From Aquabacterium sp. (GTDB lineage Bacteria > Pseudomonadota > Gammaproteobacteria > Burkholderiales > Burkholderiaceae_C), in NCBI RefSeq assembly GCF_029946005.1, contig NZ_JAQSDR010000002.1:186001-250000 (forward strand): DNA of 64,000 nucleotides, read 5' to 3'. Position numbers and translations under genes: made by a program. A model generated the notes under the pieces. That model was not told the origin of the DNA. It saw nothing but the letters and a program-made list of their open reading frames with translations, and made no database searches. Shown piece after piece: positions 32,806 to 41,818 of the stretch; position 1 is the first letter of the stretch; each line of letters starts with the position of its first letter.

Positions 32806-34974
32806 ATGAAAGGTATCAACCACCCGACCAATGACCTGACGATCAACCCGTCAGGCAACGAGTCGATCCTGGACGTGGCCCAACGTGCCAACGCCAGCCG
32901 CCGCACCTTCATCAAGGGCGCCGCATCTGCTTCCATGCTGAGCGCCGCTGGTGGCCTGACCCTGTCGGGCCTGGCTGGCACCGTGCAAGCCGCTGGCACC
33001 TGTGGCGTGGCCAACACCACCGTGGGCATTGGCTTTGACAACCTGTCGCCCGCCCTGGCCCCCGTGGTGGACGCCGTGCGCGTGGCCACCGGCCACCAGG
33101 CTGCCTTGCTGGTCGCCTGGGGCGACCCAATCATGCCCGGCGGCACGACCTTCCGTGGCGACGCCTCCGAGACCGCCGCCGAACAGCTCAAGCAGTTTGG
33201 CGAGCACAACGATGGCATGCACTACTTCGGCTTCAACTCGCGCGGCGTCGAGTCGAGCGAGCGCGGCCTGCTGTGCGTGAACAACGAGTACACGCACGAA
33301 GCCATCCTGCACACCGATGGCCTGAACGCCAACAACCAAACCATCGCCAAGGCCCGCAAGTCGCAAGCTGCCCACGGCATGTCCGTCGTTGAAGTGCGCA
33401 AGACCGCAGGCAACTGGTCGGTGGTGGCCAACTCGGCCTATGGCCGCCGCCTGTCGGCCAACACGCCCATGCGCATTTCGGGCCCGGCTGCTGGCCATGC
33501 GCTGATGAAGTCCAAGAAGTTCGACATCAGCGCCACCGCGTCCACCGAAACCGGTGTGAACAACGGCTTTGAAGCCAACGGCACCATCAACAACTGCGCC
33601 CATGGCTACACGCCCTGGGGCACCTACCTGACCTGCGAAGAGAACTGGAACGGCAACTTTGGCAGCGATGCCACCCTGCCCGCCACCAGCACCGAGATCG
33701 GCAAGTTGCACAACCGCTATGGCGTGACTGCCGCCGGCTTCAGCTACTTCTGGCACAAGGTGGACCCCCGCTTCGACGCCGCCAGCAACCCTTTGGAAAC
33801 CAACCTGTTTGGCTGGGTGGTTGAGGTAGACCCCTTCGATCCGTACAGCGTGCCCGTCAAGCGCACCGCCCTGGGCCGCATCAAGCACGAAAGCGCCCAA
33901 TACGTGCTCGGCCCCAACAACGAGTTGGCCGTGTACATGGGCGACGACGAGCGCAACGAGTACATCTACAAGTTCGTGGCCGCGGGCCGCTACAACCCCA
34001 CCGACCGTGGCGCCAACCGCAACCTGCTGGACAGCGGCGTGCTTTACGTGGCCAAGTTCCTGGACACCGGCATGGGCCTGTGGCTTCCCTTGGTGCCAGG
34101 CTCCATCGGCGTGAATGGCATGGCCCTTCGCGACAACCCCAACTTCGCGGGCGCCAATGACGCCGAAGTGCTGGCCAAGATCCTGATCAAAACCCGCATG
34201 GCCGCCGACGCCCTGGGCGCCACCATGATGGACCGCCCTGAATGGACCGGTGCCCGCCCCAAGGTTTGCGGCTTCGACGAGATCGAGATTTACTGCACCC
34301 TGACCAACAACAACCGCCGCGGCTCCTCGGCCACGCCCAGCAGCAACAACGCGGATGGCTCCACCACCGCCGCCAGTGCCCGCCCTGCGGTGGACGCGGC
34401 CAACCCCCGTGCCGACAACATCTACGGCCACATCATCCGCTGGCGCGAAGCGGGCAAGAACGTCACGGCCACCGGTTTCGCGTGGGACTTGTTTGTGCAA
34501 TGCGGCGACACGGCCACCGCCAAGACGCCTGCCACCCGCTACGTCGGCAACATCAACGACACGCCCAATGGCACGGCCGATTTCGGCGCCCCCGATGGCC
34601 TGTGGTTCGACCAGTTTGGCCGCTTGTGGGTACAGACCGATCAGGTCGGCACGGCCACGGGCGATTGGGTCAACATCGGCGCCAACAGCATGGTGTGTGC
34701 CGACCCGGCCACGGGCGCCATCAAGCGCTTCCTGACCGGCCCGATGCAGTCTGAAGTCACCGGCATCACCATGACCCCGGACGGCAAGAGCATGTTCGTG
34801 GGCTTGCAACACCCCGGCGAAGAAGCCGCCAACCCGGCCAACCCCACCCAGTTCTCGAACTGGCCTGCCAGCCAATTCACCACCAACTCGGCGGGCCAGA
34901 CCGTTGTCGGCGGTCGCCCCCGCTCGGGCGTCGTGGTCATCACCAAGGCCAACGGCGGCATCGTCGGCAGCTGA
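32806..34974 (+). CDS. phoX: PhoX-family phosphatase, Tat-exported
   Basis: This 722-residue protein belongs to the PhoX/DUF839 family of calcium- and iron-dependent alkaline phosphatases that release phosphate from organic esters. A twin-arginine signal (SRRTFIK at 31-37) followed by an alanine-rich hydrophobic stretch shows export in folded form. The family core is visible in TPWGTYLTCEENWNGNFG, where the Cys and Glu are metal-site candidates, and in RIKHESAQYV and MGDDERNEYIYKF. GGAG lies eight bases before the ATG. A folded Tat substrate would need a second machine to leave the periplasm, and the type II-like cluster lies next door. A PEP-CTERM gene follows 25 bases later. Confidence 0.9.
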   Translation: MKGINHPTNDLTINPSGNESILDVAQRANASRRTFIKGAASASMLSAAGGLTLSGLAGTVQAAGTCGVANTTVGIGFDNLSPALAPVVDAVRVATGHQAALLVAWGDPIMPGGTTFRGDASETAAEQLKQFGEHNDGMHYFGFNSRGVESSERGLLCVNNEYTHEAILHTDGLNANNQTIAKARKSQAAHGMSVVEVRKTAGNWSVVANSAYGRRLSANTPMRISGPAAGHALMKSKKFDISATASTETGVNNGFEANGTINNCAHGYTPWGTYLTCEENWNGNFGSDATLPATSTEIGKLHNRYGVTAAGFSYFWHKVDPRFDAASNPLETNLFGWVVEVDPFDPYSVPVKRTALGRIKHESAQYVLGPNNELAVYMGDDERNEYIYKFVAAGRYNPTDRGANRNLLDSGVLYVAKFLDTGMGLWLPLVPGSIGVNGMALRDNPNFAGANDAEVLAKILIKTRMAADALGATMMDRPEWTGARPKVCGFDEIEIYCTLTNNNRRGSSATPSSNNADGSTTAASARPAVDAANPRADNIYGHIIRWREAGKNVTATGFAWDLFVQCGDTATAKTPATRYVGNINDTPNGTADFGAPDGLWFDQFGRLWVQTDQVGTATGDWVNIGANSMVCADPATGAIKRFLTGPMQSEVTGITMTPDGKSMFVGLQHPGEEAANPANPTQFSNWPASQFTTNSAGQTVVGGRPRSGVVVITKANGGIVGS

Positions 34975-34999
34975 TCCGCCCCCATCAAGGAGTATCCAC

Positions 35000-35692
35000 A
35001 TGCGTCACATTTTCACCATCGCCGCCCTGGGGTTCGCCTCCATGGCTTTCCAGGCCCAGGCCCAAGCCGCGCTGATCACCCAGCCCAGCCAACTGCCCGC
35101 CCCCGCACAAGTCATTGACTTCAACGCGGAAGACGGCCTGTTCATCGGCATCGGTTCGTCCTACAGCGCCAACCTCCCCCCGGTCACGCTCAGCTCGCAA
35201 GATGGTGACTTCACCGTCGGCCAGCGCATCGCCACCGACCTGGGCATCAATGGCAGCTGGGGTGCGGGCAAGTCCTTCCTGTCGTTCGACAAGATTGGCG
35301 ACATGACCCTGCGCATCGACTTCAACGGCCTGAAGACCCGCGCCTTCCTGGCCGACTGGAGCATGTACGAAGAAGCCAACGACAACCGCCTGACCACGGT
35401 CACGGCCTACGGCATCGACGGCAGCTCGGAGAGCTTCTCCCTGGGCTCGTTCGCCACCTCGCTGGATGGCGTGGACCTGGATGACAGCCAGTTGATCTAC
35501 TCCACCAACTTCTCGGTGACGCAAGGCATCCGCCTGGCCCATGCCGACATCGCCTACATCACCGTGCAAGGTGACGGCGTGGTGATGGACAACTTTGCCT
35601 ACACCCAAGCGGTGCCGGAACCGGAAAGCATGGTGCTGGCCGCCCTGGGCCTGAGCGCCGTCGCTTTGCTGCGTCGCCGTCGCCAGAACTGA
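35000..35692 (+). CDS. PEP-CTERM protein downstream of phoX
   Basis: This 230-residue exported protein has a Sec signal (MRHIFTIAALGFASMAFQAQA), a beta-rich body and a PEP-CTERM tail (VPEPESMVLAALGLSAVAL then LRRRRQN). AAGGAG lies before the ATG at 35000, 25 bases after phoX, so the two are probably co-transcribed; a terminator follows. The body has no recognised enzymatic motif. The position suggests a surface partner for the phosphatase, which is inference. Confidence 0.88.
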   Translation: MRHIFTIAALGFASMAFQAQAQAALITQPSQLPAPAQVIDFNAEDGLFIGIGSSYSANLPPVTLSSQDGDFTVGQRIATDLGINGSWGAGKSFLSFDKIGDMTLRIDFNGLKTRAFLADWSMYEEANDNRLTTVTAYGIDGSSESFSLGSFATSLDGVDLDDSQLIYSTNFSVTQGIRLAHADIAYITVQGDGVVMDNFAYTQAVPEPESMVLAALGLSAVALLRRRRQN

Positions 35693-35715
35693 CACCCGTT
35701 CGATCTGATTGGACG

Positions 35716-35751
35716 AAGCCACTCGGCCTTTTTGGGCGGGGTGGCTTTTTT
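35716..35751 (+). terminator. Rho-independent terminator after the phoX-PEP-CTERM pair
   Basis: AAGCCAC (35716-35722) pairs with GTGGCTT (35741-35747), with further GC pairing inside the loop, and a run of six T residues follows at 35746-35751. Confidence 0.8.
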
Positions 35752-35868
35752 CATGCCTGAAAATTTTAGATCCATTCGACCCACGGGCTGACACCAGGAC
35801 AAGTCAACGGCTGACACACATTCTTGAAACACTGCTCGCTGTTGCCCATCCAACTGAGGATCTCTTTC

Positions 35869-38742
35869 ATGTCAGCTGCTGCTTCTTCGCGCCGTGCGGT
35901 GCACCTGCTGAGCGCCGTCGCGCTCGCCACCATCAGCCTGATGGCGCAAGCCTCCACCAGTGGGGTGGTGATCAGCCAAGTCTATGGCGGGGGCGGCAAC
36001 ACCGGCGCCACGTACACCCACGACTTCATCGAGTTGTTCAACGCCGGCAACGCACCGGTCAATCTGAACGGCTGGTCAGTTCAGTACGCTTCGGCCACTG
36101 GGGCCAGCTGGCAGATGACCGCACTGGGCAATGTGTTGCTGCAGCCGGGCCAGTACTACCTTGTGCAAGAAGCCCAGGGCAACGGCGGCAGCACCGCGCT
36201 GCCCACACCCGATGCCCAGTCAGGCACGCCAAACACCATTGCCATGTCAGGCACCGCTGGCAAGGTTGCGCTGGTCAGCTCGACGAGCGCGCTGCCCAGC
36301 ACCTCCCCCACCGGACCGACCGTGGTCGACTATGTGGGCTTTGGTGCCAACGCCAATGCGTCGGAAGGCGCCAGCCCCACACCCGCCCCATCAAACACTA
36401 CCGCAGTGATCCGCCTGAACGCTGGCTGCACCGACACCGACGTCAACGGCGCTGACTTTGTGGCTGGCGCGCCAACCCCTCGCAACACCGCCACGGCATT
36501 GAACGTGTGCAACGGCACCGGTGGTGGCGGCGGAACGGGTGGTGGCTCAACGGGCAGCGCGCTCAAGATCCACGAGATCCAGGGCACGGGCAGCACCAGC
36601 CCCTTTGTCAACGCCAACGTCGTCACCAGCGGTGTGGTCACCAAGGTCACCAACAACGGCTTCTATGTGCAAGACCCCTTGGGCGACGGCAACCCTTTGA
36701 CCTCGGACGGCATCCTCGTGTTCACGAGCACGGCCCCCACTGTGACGGCGGGCCAGTTGGTCCAGGTCAGCGGCAAAGTGGCCGAGTTCAACGTGGGCGC
36801 TGCCAGCAACGCGCAGACCCTGGCGCACACCGTGACTGAGATCACCACCCCCACGGTCACCATTCAGGGCAGCGGCCAGAGCATCACGCCCACGCCGATC
36901 ACCCTGCCGGTGGCCACGGATGCAGAACTGGAGCGCGTGGAAGGCATGCTGGTCACCATCAACAGCCAGTTGACCGCGTCGCAAAACTTCTTCCTGGGCC
37001 GCTTTGGCCAGGTCACGCTGTCGGCCAACGGCCGCCTTGAAGTGCCCACCAACCGCTTCCGCCCTGGTGCGAGCGCGCAAGCCTTGGCACAGCAAAATGC
37101 CCTGAGCAGCATCATGCTGGACGATGGCACCACACAGCAAAACCCCAATCCCACACCCTACTTCGCGGTGGACAACACCTTGCGCGCTGGCGACACGGTG
37201 GATGCCATCACCGGCGTGATCGACTACGGCCTGGCCACGACCACCAACACCGGTCTGGCCGACTACAAGATCCACCCCACGCAGCCCATCACCTTCACCC
37301 GCATCAATGTGCGTACCAGCGTGCCTGAAGAGGTGGGCGGCAACATCAAGGTGGCCAGTGCCAATGTGCTGAACTTCTTCACCACCTTCACCGATGGCAA
37401 CACGGCCGCAGGCCTCAGTGGCCAAGGCTGCACCCTGGGTGGCGCGGTGGCAGCGTCCAACTGCCGTGGCGCCAACAACCTGGCCGAGTTCAACCGCCAG
37501 CGCGCCAAGATCGTGCAAGCCATCGCCAGCGCAAACGGTGACGTGGTGGGCCTGATGGAGATCCAGAACAACGTGCCCAACGCCAGTGGCTCGGGCGCCA
37601 ATGCCGACACCGCCGTGCTGAACCTGGTCAGCGCACTCAACGCCCAGCTGGGCTCAGGCACTTACGCGGTGGTCCCCGCCCCTGCGGGCAGTACCGGCAC
37701 CGATGCCATCCGCGTGGCCCTGATCTACAAGCCCGCCAAGCTGAGCCTGTCGGGCGCGGCCCTGTCGGACACCGACGCCATCAACAACCGCCCACCACTG
37801 GCCCAGACCTTTGTCGCCGCCAATGGCGAGAAGTTCTCGGTGGTGGTCAACCACCTCAAGTCCAAGGGCAGCTGCCCCAGCAGCGCTTCTGATCCGGATG
37901 CTGACCAAGGCGATCTGCAAGGTTGCTGGAACGACCAGCGCGTTCAACAAGCCGCGCGCCTGCGCAACTTCGTGACCACCGTGCAGACCAACAGCGGCAA
38001 CCCCGACGTCATCGTGATCGGTGACCTGAACGCCTACGCCAAGGAAGACCCGATCGAGGAGCTGACCAGCCATGGCTACGTGGACGAGATCGCGCGCTTC
38101 AACAGCTTCGGCTACTCCTACGTTTTTGACGGCGCCGCCGGTCGCCTCGACCACGCTATCACCACGCCCACACTGTCCACCAAAGTCACCCGCGCCATTG
38201 AATGGCACATCAACGCGGATGAGCCCTCGGTGATCGACTACAACACCGAGTTCAAGCAACCGGCTTGCCCCGCCTGCGGCCCCGACTACTACAGCGCATT
38301 GCCCTACCGCAGTTCTGACCACGACCCTGTCATCGTGGGCCTGAACCTGCTCAAGTCCGTCAACGGCACACCCGGCCGCGACACGCTCACCGGCACGGCA
38401 GGCGATGACCTGATCAGCGGCGGAGAGGGCAGCGACAACATCACCACCGGAGTCGGCCGCGACGTGCTGGTCTACGCCAGCCTGCGCGATGGTCTGGACA
38501 CCGTCACCGACTTTGCCCCCGGTGCCGACCGCATCGACCTGAGCGGCCTGCTGGCCACCTTGGGCGTGCCTTCGGCCCAGGCGATCTCGGGCGGCTTCGT
38601 GCGCCTGGTGAACAGCAGCGCTGGCGTGCAAGTGCAGATCGACGCCGATGGCAGTGCAGGCCCGGCCGTGCCCAAGGCCGTGGCCGTGTTGCGCGGTGTG
38701 GTCGCCAGCCAGTTGCAAACGGCCCGCGACCTGATCTTGTGA
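35869..38742 (+). CDS. ExeM-like extracellular nuclease with lamin-tail domain and type I-like C-terminus
   Basis: This 957-residue protein is an exported endonuclease/exonuclease/phosphatase-family enzyme likely to degrade extracellular DNA. The ATG at 35869 has GAGGA upstream and gives a Sec signal (ending SLMAQAS). A lamin-tail domain follows (ISQVYGGGGNTGATYTHDFI, about 30-190), then an OB-like region near 240-480. The nuclease core has VVGLMEIQNN (Glu near 563), VVVNHLKSKGSCP (His near 660), VIVIGDLNAYAKEDPI (near 715) and the terminal SDHDPVIVGL (near 816). From about 831 to the end are calcium-binding repeats and LVYASLRDGLDTVTDF...DRIDL, as in the protein at 67-2475. DNA breakdown would feed the neighbouring phosphatases. 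A PEP-CTERM gene follows after 26 bases. Confidence 0.9.
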   Translation: MSAAASSRRAVHLLSAVALATISLMAQASTSGVVISQVYGGGGNTGATYTHDFIELFNAGNAPVNLNGWSVQYASATGASWQMTALGNVLLQPGQYYLVQEAQGNGGSTALPTPDAQSGTPNTIAMSGTAGKVALVSSTSALPSTSPTGPTVVDYVGFGANANASEGASPTPAPSNTTAVIRLNAGCTDTDVNGADFVAGAPTPRNTATALNVCNGTGGGGGTGGGSTGSALKIHEIQGTGSTSPFVNANVVTSGVVTKVTNNGFYVQDPLGDGNPLTSDGILVFTSTAPTVTAGQLVQVSGKVAEFNVGAASNAQTLAHTVTEITTPTVTIQGSGQSITPTPITLPVATDAELERVEGMLVTINSQLTASQNFFLGRFGQVTLSANGRLEVPTNRFRPGASAQALAQQNALSSIMLDDGTTQQNPNPTPYFAVDNTLRAGDTVDAITGVIDYGLATTTNTGLADYKIHPTQPITFTRINVRTSVPEEVGGNIKVASANVLNFFTTFTDGNTAAGLSGQGCTLGGAVAASNCRGANNLAEFNRQRAKIVQAIASANGDVVGLMEIQNNVPNASGSGANADTAVLNLVSALNAQLGSGTYAVVPAPAGSTGTDAIRVALIYKPAKLSLSGAALSDTDAINNRPPLAQTFVAANGEKFSVVVNHLKSKGSCPSSASDPDADQGDLQGCWNDQRVQQAARLRNFVTTVQTNSGNPDVIVIGDLNAYAKEDPIEELTSHGYVDEIARFNSFGYSYVFDGAAGRLDHAITTPTLSTKVTRAIEWHINADEPSVIDYNTEFKQPACPACGPDYYSALPYRSSDHDPVIVGLNLLKSVNGTPGRDTLTGTAGDDLISGGEGSDNITTGVGRDVLVYASLRDGLDTVTDFAPGADRIDLSGLLATLGVPSAQAISGGFVRLVNSSAGVQVQIDADGSAGPAVPKAVAVLRGVVASQLQTARDLIL

Positions 38743-38768
38743 TCCCTTGAAGCACCCTAGGAAACAAC

Positions 38769-39554
38769 ATGCACCATTTCACACCACACCTCACGCGGAT
38801 CACTGCCTTGCTGGGCAGTCTGATGATCAGCACCCTGGCCCATGCAGGCATCAGCAACGGCAATTTCTCTGCAGGCCTGACTGGCTGGCAAACCTTTGGT
38901 GACGCGGCCGCCTTGAGCAGCAGCCCCGTCGGCCTGGCACTGCCCATCACTGGTAGCACCCTGGTGCTGAGCACGGCCACCCTGGGCTCTGACGACTACC
39001 CCTTCGCCGATGGCCACTACAACGTGTCAGGCCAGGACGCAGGCGCCATCGGCCTGCCTGGCGGCCTGGAGGACTTCGTCAGCGTCGCGCTGGGCTCGCT
39101 CGACCCGGACCCGGTCAACCACACCAGCTTTTTATGGGAAGGCTCGGCCGTGCGGCAAAGCTTCACTGTGCAGGCGGGCGACACCTTGCACTTTGACTGG
39201 AACCTGCTGAGCGCCGACCGCGACTTTGCCGACCAGGCCTTCATCGTGATCGACACGCACTTGGCCAACGGCCTGCAGGTACTCGCTTTGGGCAATGCCG
39301 CTCAGGCCATCAACGCTGTGCCCGGCAACGGTGACTTGCTGCAAACAGGTGAGCACCAGTTCAGCCACACTTTCGCAAGCGCTGGTTCAGTGACCTTGTC
39401 GCTGGCCGTCGCTGACCTGGAGGCGGGTGACAAGAGCTCGCTGTTGACCGTGAACAATGTGGCACTCACCTCGGCCGTTCCCGAACCCAGCACTGCGGTG
39501 TTCGCCTTGCTGAGCTTGATGGCCGGAGGTTTGTTCATGCGCCGCCGCTTGTGA
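38769..39554 (+). CDS. PEP-CTERM protein downstream of the nuclease
   Basis: This 261-residue exported protein has a Sec signal ending STLAHA, opens with GISNGNFSAGLTGWQTFGD (a carbohydrate-binding-like jelly-roll start common in PEP-CTERM proteins) and ends in VPEPSTAVFALLSLMAGGL then FMRRRL. It lies 26 bases after the nuclease gene and is probably in the same transcript. No catalytic motif is visible. Confidence 0.88.
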   Translation: MHHFTPHLTRITALLGSLMISTLAHAGISNGNFSAGLTGWQTFGDAAALSSSPVGLALPITGSTLVLSTATLGSDDYPFADGHYNVSGQDAGAIGLPGGLEDFVSVALGSLDPDPVNHTSFLWEGSAVRQSFTVQAGDTLHFDWNLLSADRDFADQAFIVIDTHLANGLQVLALGNAAQAINAVPGNGDLLQTGEHQFSHTFASAGSVTLSLAVADLEAGDKSSLLTVNNVALTSAVPEPSTAVFALLSLMAGGLFMRRRL

Positions 39555-39673
39555 CTCCTTGTTTTTTGCGCATGAAAATTGCATGCTCGCGGCCCGCTCA
39601 CCCGCGCTGTTGTTTCCTCGCACCAGGCGGATGTGCCGATGTCTTCTCGTCATTCACCCAACGCACCGGAGTA

Positions 39674-39973
39674 ATGAACATGAACCCGCAAGCATCTTCA
39701 CGCACCAATGTTGTCTACCGCCGCACCCTAAAAGGGCAAGCTGCGGCCATGCCGTCGGCAACGCCCTCCATGAACGACGAACACCGTCGGCTGCTGCTGC
39801 TCGTCAATGGATTCACCCCACTCGATGCCCTGGCCCGCGTTTGCAAGTTTCAGCAAGGCCCGCAGGACATGGCGGACACCCTGCAATCGTCTGGCTTGAT
39901 CGAAGAGGCCCGAGAGAGGCGACACGACAACGGCATGCGCGCGCCATGGCGAACCACCGAGAAAACTCAGTGA
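39674..39973 (+). CDS. Small cytoplasmic protein of unknown function
   Basis: This encodes about 99 residues from the ATG at 39674, which has CCGGAG upstream; ATG 39680 is an alternative. It has no signal peptide. The central part, NDEHRRLLLLVNGFTPLDAL followed by a short charged C-terminus, looks like a small helical, possibly winged-helix, domain seen in short Burkholderiales proteins. It lies between the nuclease-PEP-CTERM pair and phoD. A regulatory role is conceivable but nothing proves it. Confidence 0.6.
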   Translation: MNMNPQASSRTNVVYRRTLKGQAAAMPSATPSMNDEHRRLLLLVNGFTPLDALARVCKFQQGPQDMADTLQSSGLIEEARERRHDNGMRAPWRTTEKTQ

Positions 39974-40003
39974 GGGCCTGCTTGGGCCGTCCATGATCTG
40001 TCT

Positions 40004-40024
40004 GGCTGGCGACTGTCGCCAGCC
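40004..40024. repeat. Short hairpin in the phoD leader
   Basis: A perfect 9-base stem (GGCTGGCGA / TCGCCAGCC) with a 3-base loop lies 30 bases after the stop codon of the 99-residue gene. CTGTCAA directly overlaps its right edge and resembles one half of a PhoB box. Role unknown. Confidence 0.35.
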
Positions 40025-40052
40025 TGTCAAACAAGGTTTCCATACTTGCCTG

Positions 40053-40079
40053 ACGCCAAAGCGATGCCCGCTTTGGCGT
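40053..40079 (+). terminator. Hairpin upstream of phoD
   Basis: An uninterrupted 11-base stem (ACGCCAAAGCG / CGCTTTGGCGT) with a 5-base loop lies 28 bases before the phoD start. It may terminate the upstream transcript or act in the phoD leader; a T-run is lacking. Confidence 0.45.
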
Positions 40080-40107
40080 TCTGTCAGCCAGCAAGCAAGG
40101 AAACACC

Positions 40108-41793
40108 ATGGGTCGCCCACAACGCCAAACGCCACGCCCGCAGGGCACCAATCGCCGCGAGTTCTTCAAGCGCTCCGGATCAGCGGCCATGGTCCTGGCC
40201 GCAGGCCCTGCACTGCCCATTGGCAACGCCTTGGCCGCGCCCCACACCGGCAAGCTGTTTCAACATGGTGTGGCCAGTGGTGACCCGCTCGCCGACCGCG
40301 TGATCTTGTGGACCCGTGTTTCATCGCCGCGCAACGCCGCGATCACGGTGATCTACACCGTCGCCACCGACCCGGCCTTGACCCAGGTCGTGCTGCGCGG
40401 TACCACCAAGACCAACCCGAGCCGCGACTTCACCGTCAAGGTAGACGCCGGCCACCTCAAACCCAACACCACCTACTACTACCGATTCGACGCTGAAGGC
40501 AGCAGCTCGCCGATTGGCCGCACCAAGACCTTGCCCGTGGGCAACACCAAGCACCTGCGCATGGCCGTGGCCAGCTGCTCCAACCACGCCTACGGCTACT
40601 TCAACGCCTACCGCCACATCGCCGAGCGCGCCGACCTGGACCTGGTCATGCACCTGGGCGACTACCTGTACGAGTATGGCGACGGCCAGTACGGCAACGT
40701 GCGCCCCACGGAGCCCGCCACCGAGATCCTCACCCTGAGCGACTACCGCCAGCGCCACGCCCAATACAAGCGCGATGCCGACCTGCAAGAGGCCCACCGC
40801 CAACACCCCTGGGTCATCATCTGGGACGACCACGAGACGGCCAACGATGCCTACAAGGATGGCGCGCAGAACCACACTGAAGGCGCCGAAGGCACCTGGA
40901 TCGGCCGCCGAAATGCGGCCCTGCAGGCCTACTACGAATGGATGCCGGTGCGCCCCGTGGACACGGCGGACTTGACCCGCAGCCACCGCGCCTTCCAGTA
41001 CGGCGACCTGGTCGACCTGGTGATGCTGGAAGAACGCCTGAGCGCACGCTCGCAACAATTGCAGGCCACCATCCCGGTGCCTGGCCTGGGCAATCTGTTC
41101 ACACAAACAGGCAGCTTCGCGGACCCGACGCGCACGCTGCTGGGCAGCACGCAAGAGGCCTGGCTGGCCCAACGTTTGCGCGGCTCAGCCACGCGCTGGC
41201 GCTTTCTGGGCCAGGGTGTGATGTTCGCCCAGCTCAAGGGCGTGGCGGCAGCCAATGCGGCAGGCGGTGGCCTGTTCCTTAACTCCGACCAATGGGATGG
41301 CTACCAGCCCGCCCGCAACCGCGTGTACGACATCCTCAAAGGCGCCAACGGCCTGCCGGCTGTGAACAACGTGGTCGTGCTCACCGGCGACATCCACAGC
41401 TCCTGGGCCGCCGACCTGAGCCAGGACCCCAACAACCCCATCGTGACCACCGGGGGCTACAACCCCTTGACTGGCGAAGGCTCGCGCGCGGTCGAGTTCG
41501 TCGGCACCTCCATCACCTCGCCCGGCATCCCCGACCCGCAAGGCAGCACGGCGGCCTTCCTGCGCGGCGTCAACCCCCACTTCAAGTACATCGACCTGAA
41601 CCAGCGCGGCTACATGCTGATCGACGCTAACCCCAGCCGCGTGGTGGGTGAATGGTGGTTCGTGGACACCGTGGCCAGCGTCAGCCATGTGCAGACTTTT
41701 GGCACCGCGTTTGAAGTGCAAGACGGCAGCAACCGATTGGCGCCTTCGGCCCAGACCACGCCGCGTGCCACCGCTCCAGCACTGGCGCCTTGA
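40108..41793 (+). CDS. phoD: PhoD-family alkaline phosphatase/phosphodiesterase, Tat-exported
   Basis: This 561-residue protein is a PhoD-like metallophosphatase acting on phosphate mono- and diesters outside the cytoplasm. A twin-arginine signal (NRREFFK at 15-21) precedes the PhoD N-terminal beta domain (FQHGVASGDPLADRVILWTR). Catalytic motifs follow: HLGDYLYEYGDGQYGN near 180, VIIWDDHETANDAYKDGA near 236 and VVLTGDIHSSWAAD near 425, which carry the calcium/iron ligands. GGAAA precedes the ATG. As with PhoX, a folded Tat product beside a type II-like cluster suggests secretion. A PEP-CTERM gene follows 25 bases later. Confidence 0.93.
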   Translation: MGRPQRQTPRPQGTNRREFFKRSGSAAMVLAAGPALPIGNALAAPHTGKLFQHGVASGDPLADRVILWTRVSSPRNAAITVIYTVATDPALTQVVLRGTTKTNPSRDFTVKVDAGHLKPNTTYYYRFDAEGSSSPIGRTKTLPVGNTKHLRMAVASCSNHAYGYFNAYRHIAERADLDLVMHLGDYLYEYGDGQYGNVRPTEPATEILTLSDYRQRHAQYKRDADLQEAHRQHPWVIIWDDHETANDAYKDGAQNHTEGAEGTWIGRRNAALQAYYEWMPVRPVDTADLTRSHRAFQYGDLVDLVMLEERLSARSQQLQATIPVPGLGNLFTQTGSFADPTRTLLGSTQEAWLAQRLRGSATRWRFLGQGVMFAQLKGVAAANAAGGGLFLNSDQWDGYQPARNRVYDILKGANGLPAVNNVVVLTGDIHSSWAADLSQDPNNPIVTTGGYNPLTGEGSRAVEFVGTSITSPGIPDPQGSTAAFLRGVNPHFKYIDLNQRGYMLIDANPSRVVGEWWFVDTVASVSHVQTFGTAFEVQDGSNRLAPSAQTTPRATAPALAP

Positions 41794-41818
41794 ACGCGCT
41801 TCACCTCAAAGGAATCTG

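Noticed and set aside
32851..35001. 716-codon minus-strand frame opposite phoX
   Set aside because: Composition is a Gly/Val/His/Ala mirror of the phoX codons with no motif of its own; phoX has a Tat signal and family motifs.
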